Assembly (NCBI GenBank): GCA_026987995.1
Contig: JALSMC010000315.1
Coordinates: 1-5,950 of the forward strand
Direction of reading: 5' to 3'
Length of the DNA: 5,950 bases
Origin: Sulfurimonas sp.
Lineage (GTDB): Bacteria > Campylobacterota > Campylobacteria > Campylobacterales > Sulfurimonadaceae
Part shown: piece by piece, positions 1 to 5,759 of the stretch
Position numbering within the stretch: the stretch's first letter is position 1
Layout of the letters: each line of letters starts with the position of its first letter
Made by a program: the position numbers and the translations under genes
Notes under the pieces: generated by a model
What the model was told of the DNA's origin: nothing
The model's database searches: none
What the model saw: the letters and a program-made list of their open reading frames with translations, nothing else

Positions 1-234
1 AAGATTTTTTATAGCCTCTTTAAAAGCTTCAAAACGCAGAGGTATAACCCCCGATCCATAAAGAAGAGGGACTTTTTCAAAAAGCATATGAATGGCTAGT
101 TGATTTGTGATAGCTCCTGATAGTGCAAAAAGACCTGTAAAGAGTAGGGCTGTATGAAACTCTAAAATGAGAAAAGATAAACCGATGAGGGTAAGTGCTA
201 TAAGGTTGGTGAGTAAACTTTTATTTAAATTCAT
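1..234 (-). CDS. DUF445-family membrane protein, N-terminal 78 codons (partial)
   Basis: The reverse strand opens with ATG at 234 and stays open to the window edge, giving 78 residues (MNLNKSLLTNLIAL...). Two hydrophobic segments are visible at about residues 10-27 and 29-48. The stretch GAITNQLAIHMLF, then YGSGVIP and a basic/acidic helix (RFEAFKEAIKNL), matches the conserved opening of the DUF445 family, in which a Gly-x-x-x-Asn-x-x-Ala-x-x-x-Leu-Phe motif follows the membrane segments. The family is membrane-anchored and has no settled biochemical function, so I assign none. The start is firm: an in-frame TGA lies at 249-247 and no other start codon comes between. There is no Shine-Dalgarno sequence. 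The gene diverges from the RND permease gene across 45 bp. The C-terminal part lies outside the window. Family call from motif memory, fairly sure. Confidence 0.72.
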   Translation of the reverse strand, partial: MNLNKSLLTNLIALTLIGLSFLILEFHTALLFTGLFALSGAITNQLAIHMLFEKVPLLYGSGVIPLRFEAFKEAIKNL

Positions 235-240
235 GGTGCA

Positions 241-249
241 ATTATATCA
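241..249 (-). promoter_or_regulatory. Extended -10 promoter of the DUF445 gene
   Basis: On the minus strand the sequence reads TGATATAAT, a perfect extended -10 (TG-N-TATAAT). Its last base is 7 positions from the A of the ATG at 234, so the usual start point would fall on that A and give a leaderless mRNA. No convincing -35 is seen, as expected for the Campylobacterota housekeeping sigma factor, whose promoters depend mainly on the -10. The TGA inside the box is also the in-frame stop that fixes the gene start. Confidence 0.6.
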
Positions 250-265
250 AGTATATACTAACTTG
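248..265. promoter_or_regulatory. Palindromic candidate operator in the divergent intergenic region
   Basis: A 10-bp perfect palindrome, AGTATATACT (250-259), sits midway between the two divergent starts (234 and 280). Overlapping it is a looser inverted repeat CAAGT-N8-ACTTG (248-265). The site lies beside the minus-strand -10 and in the -35 area of the plus-strand promoter, so a protein bound here could control both genes. Short AT-rich palindromes are common by chance, so this is only a candidate. Confidence 0.3.
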
Positions 266-268
266 GTG

Positions 269-274
269 TAAAAT
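269..274 (+). promoter_or_regulatory. Probable -10 box of the RND permease gene
   Basis: TAAAAT preceded by GGTG resembles the Campylobacterota -10 element. It ends 6 bases before the A of the ATG at 280, so transcription would begin at or within a base or two of the start codon. It is weaker than the other -10 boxes in the window because it lacks a proper TG-N extension. Confidence 0.4.
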
Positions 275-279
275 TTCAA

Positions 280-3200
280 ATGATAAACTTTTTACAATAC
301 TTTATAAACAACTCGCGCCTAAACTATGCTCTCTTGGCTTTTTTACTTTTTATGGGTGTAAATGCCTACATTAACATTCCAAAAGAGATGTTTCCTGTTG
401 TAGAACTTGATAAGATAAGTATTCGTGGTGCTTACGGCGGGGCTAGTGCGGCAAATATGGACAAGATGGCTGTTCGTGACATTGAAGATGCTATGAGTAA
501 CATTAGCGGGATAGACAAAACAGAAGCGACTATAGCCCCTGGTGCATTTACTATCATCCTGACTCTTAGTGAGAGTGCAAACAAGATAAACATCTTAAAC
601 AATGTCAAAGATGCCATAAGCCTCTCCAAGCAGTACTTACCCTCTGATATGCTAGAACCAACTGCAACTCTAATAGATAAAAACAAACCTCTTATCCGTG
701 TAGCCATCTCTTCAAAAACACTCTCTCAAGGACAACTCACAGAGATAGCCCAAGATGTGAAAAGTAAACTCTCCAAGATAAAACATATCGCAGAAGTGGC
801 TATAAGAGGGGACTCAAAAGAAGAAGTCTCCATAAAAGTAAACTCTGAAGTCATTTTGGCTTATGGACTCAAACCCTCAAGTGTAGTAAACGCCATCAGA
901 AATCTCTCTTATATATTTCCCATCGGCAAGATAGAAGAGAAGGGGAGTTTCGCGTTTATATCTACTGTAAATGGTAAAACAGATGCTAAAGATTGGGAAG
1001 AGAGTATCTTAAACATAGATGATAAGTATGTGCGTTTAGGAGACTTGGCTGAGGTAGAGATACTCTATCCTCAAACTTCGACACTTGCTACTTTTAACAA
1101 CAACGACACACTGACTTTGGTTATCTCTAAGGGGGAAGAGGGTGATGCTCTTAAACTTTCTAAAATAGTAATAGCAGAAGTTGAAAAACTCAAAAAAAGT
1201 TATAAAGATGTCATATTTAACCCTTATAAAGATAGTTCTGTTCCTATAAAAAAACGGCTTGATACTGTCATTTCTAACCTTATGTTTGGGCTTGTTCTTG
1301 TTTTTTTATCTATGTATATTCTTATAAATCTTCGTATCGCGTTTATCGTGGCATTAGGGATTCCATTTTCTTTTATTATTGGGCTTTTGTTTATCTATTA
1401 TCTTGGGTATTCCATCAACATTGTCTCTCTTTTAGGAGCTCTTATTGTCATCGGGATTGTGGTGGATGATGCCATTGTAGTGAGTGAGAATATACAGAGG
1501 CATATAGATGAGGGTATGGATACTAAAGAAGCTTCTATAGTCGGAGTCAAAGAGATGATGTTGCCTGTTTCTCTTGCAACAATTACCACAGCTGCTGCAT
1601 TTTTACCGATGTTTTTGATGCATGGGGAGATAGCACTATTCTTGATTCTTGTGCCTATTGTCGTGGTACTCATACTTCTAGGTTCACTTGTTGAGAGTTT
1701 TTTGTTTTTACCTTTACATGCACGAGAACTACTTAAAAAAAGTAACAACCTTGTCGACTGGACAGGGGCTCAAAACTTGTATGAAAAAGTACTTTCATTT
1801 AACATACACTACAAAAAAACTTTTCTACTTACATTTTTAGTTTTAGTACCACTTTTGACTGTTGTCACAGCAAAATCTATGAAGTTTCAGTTCTTTCCTA
1901 ACTTCGATGGAAACAATCTTTATGTTTCTGCAAAAATAGATATAAACACACCCATTGAAGATACTTTTGCACTAAGTAAAAAAATAGAAGCGGAAATAAT
2001 GAAACATGGTGAAGAGTTCTCTTTAAAGTCCATCTCTGCGACAACGGGTTACAGACGAAGTCTCTCAGGTGAAACTGAGTTTAACAACAATGTTTTTTAC
2101 ATCACACTAGAGCTTTACGACAGAAAAGATACAAACTTTATATCTGAGTATATTAACCCCGTACTTAACTTTAGTTTTGATTTTCATGACCCTGACAAAC
2201 GCCGTGATAAAAAGACATATGAACTTTCACCACGGCTTCAAGAGATAATAGAGCCATTTCGTAAGAAGTACTCAATGCTAGAACTCGGTGTTACAGCAGA
2301 TAAACCGGGGCTTATAAGAAGTGATATTCAGGTAAACCTCTCGGGAAGTGAAGATGTTATACTAGAGAGGAGTATAAAAGAGTTAGAGTCAGCCTTAGCG
2401 AACATAAAAGGGGTGGAAAACTTTAGCGATAACATCAAATATGGAAAGATGGAGTACAAGATAAAGATAAACTCTTATGGTGAAAGTTTAGGGCTGAGTG
2501 AAGCTTCTATCTCTAAGGTTCTCAGCGACTTTTTTTTAGAAAAACGCCAGTCTACGACTTTTAATAACCGTGGTGTTATGGAAATAAAAACACTTGATGT
2601 AAACAAGGACAAAAAAGCGACACTTTTTAACTTCAACATCAGCCTTAATGATGGTCGTTATGTAAAGCTCACAGATGTAGCAAACATCATAACTGTAAGA
2701 GATTATGAGAGTATAAACAAGCTCAATGGGGCTATAGTAAAAACTGTTTTTGCCAACTTAGATAAAAGAATGATAACACCCGAGGAAGTCCTCGAACAAC
2801 TCCAACCTATACTTGAAAAAATAGCAGACATGGGCATAGATGTAAATTTACTAGGAGAAAAAGAGAAATCAAAACAACTAAAGTCAGATATGAAATCATC
2901 ACTCATTTTAGCGATGTTCCTTATCTTCATCACATTACTTTTCATCTTCTCCAAAGTGAAGTATGTTCTGATGGTTATGAGTGTCATACCTTTCTCAGTT
3001 TTAGGAGCACTTCTAGGACATAAACTATTAGGAATCCCTCTCACAATGCCCTCAGTCATAGGTATACTAGGACTCGCAGGTGTTGTCATAAATGATGGAA
3101 TCATCATGTTAGACTTTTTACATGGAACTCGAAACAGCCAAGAGTTCTTCACCCGTGCAAAACATAGACTTCGCCCCATTCTCATTACAAGTATCACAAC

Positions 3201-3369
3201 TTTCTTAGGACTTTTTACTCTTATCTTTTATGCTACAGGACAGGCGGTTATACTCCAGCCTATTGCGATTTCTATCGGGTTTGGTTTGATTTGGGGAACT
3301 GTTCTTAACTTGCTTTATCTACCAACACTTTATGCTATGGTTAATAAGATTAAGCCTATTAGAGGATAA
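280..3369 (+). CDS. RND-family efflux transporter permease subunit
   Basis: A 1029-residue inner-membrane protein with the complete two-fold RND plan, the usual length for the family. TM1 is at about 12-31, the first periplasmic porter region at about 32-330, and TM2-6 at about 333-483. TM7 is at about 513-534, the second porter region at about 535-870, and TM8-12 at about 873-1022. TM4 carries the proton-relay pair Asp396-Asp397 in GIVVDDAIVVSENI. In TM10 the position of the AcrB lysine (K940) is asparagine, within GVVINDGIIMLDF (Asn938-Asp939). Family members use the proton gradient to export compounds through a tripartite complex with a periplasmic adaptor and an outer-membrane channel. 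Neither partner is encoded in this window, so substrate and partners are unknown. ATG 280 is the first start after an in-frame TAA at 259-261 and gives the canonical RND N-terminus. No Shine-Dalgarno is present. The family call is secure; the subclass is not. Confidence 0.95.
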   Translation: MINFLQYFINNSRLNYALLAFLLFMGVNAYINIPKEMFPVVELDKISIRGAYGGASAANMDKMAVRDIEDAMSNISGIDKTEATIAPGAFTIILTLSESANKINILNNVKDAISLSKQYLPSDMLEPTATLIDKNKPLIRVAISSKTLSQGQLTEIAQDVKSKLSKIKHIAEVAIRGDSKEEVSIKVNSEVILAYGLKPSSVVNAIRNLSYIFPIGKIEEKGSFAFISTVNGKTDAKDWEESILNIDDKYVRLGDLAEVEILYPQTSTLATFNNNDTLTLVISKGEEGDALKLSKIVIAEVEKLKKSYKDVIFNPYKDSSVPIKKRLDTVISNLMFGLVLVFLSMYILINLRIAFIVALGIPFSFIIGLLFIYYLGYSINIVSLLGALIVIGIVVDDAIVVSENIQRHIDEGMDTKEASIVGVKEMMLPVSLATITTAAAFLPMFLMHGEIALFLILVPIVVVLILLGSLVESFLFLPLHARELLKKSNNLVDWTGAQNLYEKVLSFNIHYKKTFLLTFLVLVPLLTVVTAKSMKFQFFPNFDGNNLYVSAKIDINTPIEDTFALSKKIEAEIMKHGEEFSLKSISATTGYRRSLSGETEFNNNVFYITLELYDRKDTNFISEYINPVLNFSFDFHDPDKRRDKKTYELSPRLQEIIEPFRKKYSMLELGVTADKPGLIRSDIQVNLSGSEDVILERSIKELESALANIKGVENFSDNIKYGKMEYKIKINSYGESLGLSEASISKVLSDFFLEKRQSTTFNNRGVMEIKTLDVNKDKKATLFNFNISLNDGRYVKLTDVANIITVRDYESINKLNGAIVKTVFANLDKRMITPEEVLEQLQPILEKIADMGIDVNLLGEKEKSKQLKSDMKSSLILAMFLIFITLLFIFSKVKYVLMVMSVIPFSVLGALLGHKLLGIPLTMPSVIGILGLAGVVINDGIIMLDFLHGTRNSQEFFTRAKHRLRPILITSITTFLGLFTLIFYATGQAVILQPIAISIGFGLIWGTVLNLLYLPTLYAMVNKIKPIRG

Positions 3370-3380
3370 TGGAACGAATA

Positions 3381-3395
3381 TATGATATAATCATA
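3381..3395 (+). promoter_or_regulatory. Promoter of the fic gene inside a perfect inverted repeat
   Basis: TGATATAAT at 3383-3391 is a perfect extended -10, and predicted transcription starts near 3398, giving a leader of about 60 bases. The box lies inside the inverted repeat TATGAT-ATA-ATCATA (3381-3395), so a regulator bound to the repeat would block the promoter. It begins 11 bases after the RND stop codon. It shows that fic can be transcribed on its own, although read-through from the RND gene remains possible because no terminator is visible between them. Confidence 0.6.
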
Positions 3396-3408
3396 CCAAA
3401 TATGGAAT

Positions 3409-3425
3409 GATTAATTGGATTAATC
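3409..3425. repeat. Perfect inverted repeat in the fic leader
   Basis: GATTAAT-TGG-ATTAATC has perfect 7-bp arms around 3 bases. In RNA it would form a small AU-rich hairpin, extendable by a U-G and an A-U pair. It lies just downstream of the predicted transcription start, a usual place for a repressor operator. It is not a terminator: no T-run follows. The winged helix at the Fic C-terminus is one possible ligand, but that is only inference. Confidence 0.45.
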
Positions 3426-3446
3426 GTCTCATTTGATAGATACTTA

Positions 3447-3452
3447 AAGGGG
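3447..3452 (+). promoter_or_regulatory. Ribosome binding site that decides the fic start
   Basis: AAGGGG resembles the AAGGAG core. It leaves 2 bases before the ATG at 3455 and 5 before the ATG at 3458, which favours the second of the two adjacent methionine codons. It is the only clear Shine-Dalgarno sequence in front of a gene in this window. Confidence 0.55.
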
Positions 3453-3457
3453 ATATG

Positions 3458-4585
3458 ATGAAAAGATGGATATGGGAGCAAGAAGATTATCCTAATTTCA
3501 CCTATGATTTGAGTAAACTTGAAAGCTTACTAGAAAAAATATCTTTAGAACAGGGTTACTTGATAGGTATGAGTAATCTTATGAGTAAAGACAATGTTAC
3601 TCAAGGTCAGTACGAAGCTCTTGTTAGTGAAGCTATAAGTACATCTGCTATAGAAGGGGAGATGTTAAACCGTGATAGTGTTAAAGCTTCTATAAAAAGA
3701 AAACTTGGACTTGAAGATAGTGACTATAAGAAAATAGATGTGTCAACTGATTATCTCATAGAAATACTTATCGATGCAAATACAAACTATGAAAAAGATT
3801 TAGACCTAGAGAGACTCTTTTGTTGGCATAATGCACTTTTCCCAAAAGGGTATAGTGGATTTAGTAAGATAAATGTAGCACAACTTAGAGGTGAAGAGAC
3901 TATGGAAGTTGTCTCAGGAAGACCTGGTAACGAAAAAGTGTACTACGAGGCTCCTCCAAGAGATGTCCTAGAAAAAGAAATAGATGATTTTTTAAAATGG
4001 TTTAACAGTACTCCAAAAGGTCTTATAAAAGCAGCAGTAGCGCATTTGTGGTTTGTCATCATCCACCCTTTTGATGATGGAAATGGTAGGATAACTAGAG
4101 CGATAACCGACCTAGTCCTCTCTAAAATAGAAAAATCAACAATTTCAAAACTATACTCTATGTCAAATGCCATTAACAATGACAGAAAAGGCTACTATAA
4201 AGCACTTGAAAGTACAACTGGTTATCTGAGAAAGAGTGATAAACATTTAGATGTGACTGTTTGGTGTGAGTGGTTTTTACAAACACTTTACACCGCACTT
4301 GTAGATACTAAAAATAGCTTAGGGCATATAGTCGAAAAAACAAAATTTTGGGATAAGTATAAAGATAAAAATCTTAATGCTAGACAAGTCAAGGTTTTAA
4401 ATAAGATTTTAGATGTTGGTGTAGAAAACTTTTTAGGTGACTTAAGCAAAAAGAAATATATAATAATCGCAAATACTACATCAAGCACGGCTTCAAGAGA
4501 CTTAAATGAACTTTTAGAACTTGACTGTATTGAGCAGATAGCAGGAACTCAGGGTCGAAATATTAGATATAAAGTGATGATCTAA
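3458..4585 (+). CDS. DUF4172-Fic family protein, probable self-inhibited AMP-transferase
   Basis: A 375-residue cytoplasmic protein, or 376 residues if the adjacent ATG at 3455 is used. The N-terminus (WIWEQEDYPNFTYD..., about 1-80) matches the DUF4172 domain found in front of many Fic domains. The Fic core (about 110-215) carries the full catalytic motif HPFDDGNGR at 203-211, with the catalytic His203 and the nucleotide-phosphate-binding GNGR. A target-docking flap lies at about 150-168 (VVSGRPGNEKVYYEAPP). Thr62-Ser-Ala-Ile-Glu66-Gly67 fits the inhibitory helix motif [S/T]xxxE[G/N] upstream of the core. This makes it a class II Fic protein, whose glutamate blocks ATP until relieved. Residues about 306-374 look like a winged helix (TASRDLNELLEL... 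then a basic wing), suggesting DNA binding or autoregulation. Such enzymes usually transfer AMP from ATP to a target hydroxyl; the target here is unknown. No separate antitoxin gene is adjacent, as expected for class II. Confidence 0.9.
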   Translation: MKRWIWEQEDYPNFTYDLSKLESLLEKISLEQGYLIGMSNLMSKDNVTQGQYEALVSEAISTSAIEGEMLNRDSVKASIKRKLGLEDSDYKKIDVSTDYLIEILIDANTNYEKDLDLERLFCWHNALFPKGYSGFSKINVAQLRGEETMEVVSGRPGNEKVYYEAPPRDVLEKEIDDFLKWFNSTPKGLIKAAVAHLWFVIIHPFDDGNGRITRAITDLVLSKIEKSTISKLYSMSNAINNDRKGYYKALESTTGYLRKSDKHLDVTVWCEWFLQTLYTALVDTKNSLGHIVEKTKFWDKYKDKNLNARQVKVLNKILDVGVENFLGDLSKKKYIIIANTTSSTASRDLNELLELDCIEQIAGTQGRNIRYKVMI

Positions 4586-4669
4586 CTACTTACTTTGAAT
4601 TAAACTAATATGCCATACTTCTCTCTAACAACTTCAACAGTGACTTAAAAATATTAGACATAACAGTAG

Positions 4670-4732
4670 TATACTGGTGGCAAAAAAGTTGAAAGTATTT
4701 TTAGTGATATAGAGCATAACTTGAGCAAGTAA
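4670..4732 (+). other. Possible decayed coding tail between fic and the regulator gene
   Basis: Within the 172-bp gap after fic, one frame reads YTGGKKVESIFSDIEHN... and stops at 4730-4732. It has no start codon and is preceded by an in-frame TAG at 4667. Just upstream, another frame (4627-4671) reads NNFNSDLKILDITV, so one frameshift would join the two into a stretch that looks like ordinary protein. I recognise no family. It may be a gene remnant or chance. The rest of the gap (4586-4669) shows no gene, RNA or terminator. Confidence 0.2.
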
Positions 4733-4744
4733 ACTTGAGTTATG
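4715..4744. promoter_or_regulatory. Candidate operator: inverted and direct repeats over the crp-family promoter
   Basis: CATAACT (4715-4721) and AGTTATG (4738-4744) form a perfect 7-bp inverted repeat, and 9 of the outer 11 bases on each side are symmetric. Inside are two direct copies of AACTTGAG (4718-4725 and 4732-4739, 14 bases apart) and a nested CAAGT-AA-ACTTG (4726-4737). The block covers the -35 area and touches the -10 of the next gene, a position typical of repression and fitting autoregulation by the Crp/Fnr protein. An RNA hairpin serving as a weak terminator for upstream transcription is a less likely alternative. Confidence 0.45.
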
Positions 4745-4751
4745 GTATGAT
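4743..4751 (+). promoter_or_regulatory. Extended -10 promoter of the Crp/Fnr-family gene
   Basis: TGGTATGAT is an extended -10 (TG-N-TATGAT). The last base is 7 positions before the A of ATG 4758, so the predicted transcription start is the start codon itself. There is no Shine-Dalgarno sequence in the intervening bases. Confidence 0.55.
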
Positions 4752-4757
4752 TTTCTT

Positions 4758-5435
4758 ATGCAAAATAATTCAATAGACCTACTCTCTAATTTTAGTCAAT
4801 CCTTTGAAGATGAGTTTTATAAATATGCTAAAAGTCGTACTTATTCAAAGGGTGCTACACCATTTTACGGAGAAGATTTACTCAAATACTTCTACATTGT
4901 TATGCAAGGTCGCATTAAATCTTACCAATTTAATATTCAAAATGAGAAAGAACAAACTCTATTTGTTTACAAACGCGGAGATATGTTTGATGTCATATCG
5001 CTTTTAGATGAGAAACCCCATGATGTTATGTATGAGGTACTAGAAGAGCTAACACTTTTAGAGTTACCTATTGAGAGAGTTCGATACTGGCTAGACAATG
5101 ACATGACATTTAACAAAAAGTTTTTTCCTTATCTTGCAGCACAGATGCGTCATACTGAAGACTTAGCAGCAGAACTTACCATATACGATACAAAAGATAG
5201 ACTTATAAATCTTCTTGTAGATAATGTAAACCCTGAAAAACATTTTCGTTATAACCTTTTAAATGGACTATCTAACACTGAGATAGCAAAACTTCTAGGA
5301 ACTGTACGTCATGTAGTAGAGAGAACCCTCAAAGAACTCAAATCTGATGGACTAATAGAAAAAAGCCGTAAAAGTATCATCATTAAAAACTTTCAAAAAC
5401 TTTTAGAAAAAACCTCCCAAATGTTACTTAAGTAG
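4758..5435 (+). CDS. Crp/Fnr-family transcriptional regulator
   Basis: A 225-residue protein, typical length for the family. Residues about 20-115 form the cyclic-nucleotide-binding-like beta-roll (FYIVMQGRIKSY; VYKRGDMFDVISLL). A long dimerisation helix follows at about 120-145, then the HTH_Crp domain at about 150-215. The helix-turn-helix reads LSNTEIAKLLGTVRHVVERTLKEL (171-194). The cAMP-pocket signature of E. coli CRP (FGEL plus a later Arg) is absent: the equivalent is Phe77-Asp-Val-Ile. cAMP is therefore unlikely to be the ligand. There is no cysteine anywhere, which rules out an FNR-type iron-sulfur cluster. The signal could be haem-borne NO or a different ligand. In the recognition helix the usual glutamate is His185, while Arg184 and Arg189 remain. 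ATG 4758 is the first start after an in-frame TGA at 4722. The promoter region carries a candidate self-operator. The stop codon touches the truncated hsp20 frame. Confidence 0.9.
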   Translation: MQNNSIDLLSNFSQSFEDEFYKYAKSRTYSKGATPFYGEDLLKYFYIVMQGRIKSYQFNIQNEKEQTLFVYKRGDMFDVISLLDEKPHDVMYEVLEELTLLELPIERVRYWLDNDMTFNKKFFPYLAAQMRHTEDLAAELTIYDTKDRLINLLVDNVNPEKHFRYNLLNGLSNTEIAKLLGTVRHVVERTLKELKSDGLIEKSRKSIIIKNFQKLLEKTSQMLLK

Positions 5436-5755
5436 CACCATTTGCAAACTTAGCAAAACATACTAACGATACTTTTACTATTGAAGTTGATTTACCAGGT
5501 GTTAAAAAAGAAGATATAGAATTAAAAGTTGAAGATGATTATCTTACTGTGACAGCAGTGCGTAAGTATAAAAATGAGATAAAAGAGGGAGATTACTATC
5601 TCCGTGAGTCTAATTTTGGTGTAATCTCAAGAAGTTTTGTACTCGGTGATAACATAAACCGTGATAAGATTGGAGCAAAATTTGAGAATGGTAGACTCTA
5701 TCTTACTTTAGAAAAAGAGGAGTCTAAAAAGACGAAAAGCATAAGCATAAGTTAA
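5435..5755 (+). pseudogene. Hsp20 small heat-shock protein, 5'-truncated, no start codon
   Basis: The frame encodes about 106 residues of a small heat-shock chaperone, an ATP-independent holder of unfolding proteins. It begins APFANLAKHTNDTF and runs into TIEVDLPGVKKEDIEL, the classic start of the alpha-crystallin domain. It then shows the conserved AKFENGRLYLTL near the end and a C-terminal ISI, the I-x-I motif used in oligomer assembly. The C-terminus is therefore complete. What is missing is the N-terminal arm of about 30-40 residues. The frame opens after a TAA at 5429-5431, and no ATG, GTG or TTG occurs before GTG 5549, which lies in the middle of the domain. The homology begins exactly at the regulator's stop codon. 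The simplest reading is a deletion or recombination that removed the 5' end. A rare non-standard start (for example ATT 5480) or a sequencing indel cannot be excluded. Confidence 0.8.
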
Positions 5756-5759
5756 AAAC

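Noticed and set aside
432..707. Minus-strand open frame of 91 codons at the start of the RND gene
   Set aside because: It is antisense to the first periplasmic domain and has no family resemblance or promoter.
1398..1748. Minus-strand open frame of 116 codons inside the RND gene
   Set aside because: It lies opposite TM3-TM6, including the Asp396-Asp397 motif. Its low-complexity Ser/Thr/Ile text is typical of an antisense shadow.
2703..3197. Minus-strand open frame of 164 codons inside the RND gene
   Set aside because: It is antisense to conserved RND transmembrane segments, has no recognisable domain, and looks like the complement of a hydrophobic coding region.
3409..3425. Inverted repeat as a terminator for the RND gene
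   Set aside because: The arms are purely AU-rich, no T-run follows, and it lies downstream of the fic -10 box, so a leader or operator role is more plausible.
4610..4648. Twelve-codon ORF (MPYFSLTTSTVT) after fic
   Set aside because: There is no Shine-Dalgarno or promoter, and it is too short to separate from chance.
4804..5007. Plus-strand 67-codon frame overlapping the regulator gene
   Set aside because: It lies out of frame within the cyclic-nucleotide-binding-like domain and shows no ribosome binding site or homology.
5421..5440. Programmed frameshift fusing the regulator to Hsp20
   Set aside because: Moving from the regulator frame to the hsp20 frame would need a -1 shift at CTT-AAG, which is not a slippery heptamer, and the -1 frame holds a TAA at 5429-5431. 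The regulator also ends at a natural family length.
5549..5755. A separate 68-residue gene starting at GTG 5549
   Set aside because: The frame continues upstream with unbroken alpha-crystallin homology (IEVDLPGVKKEDIEL). Starting at 5549 would remove half of the domain's beta strands, and no Shine-Dalgarno precedes it.
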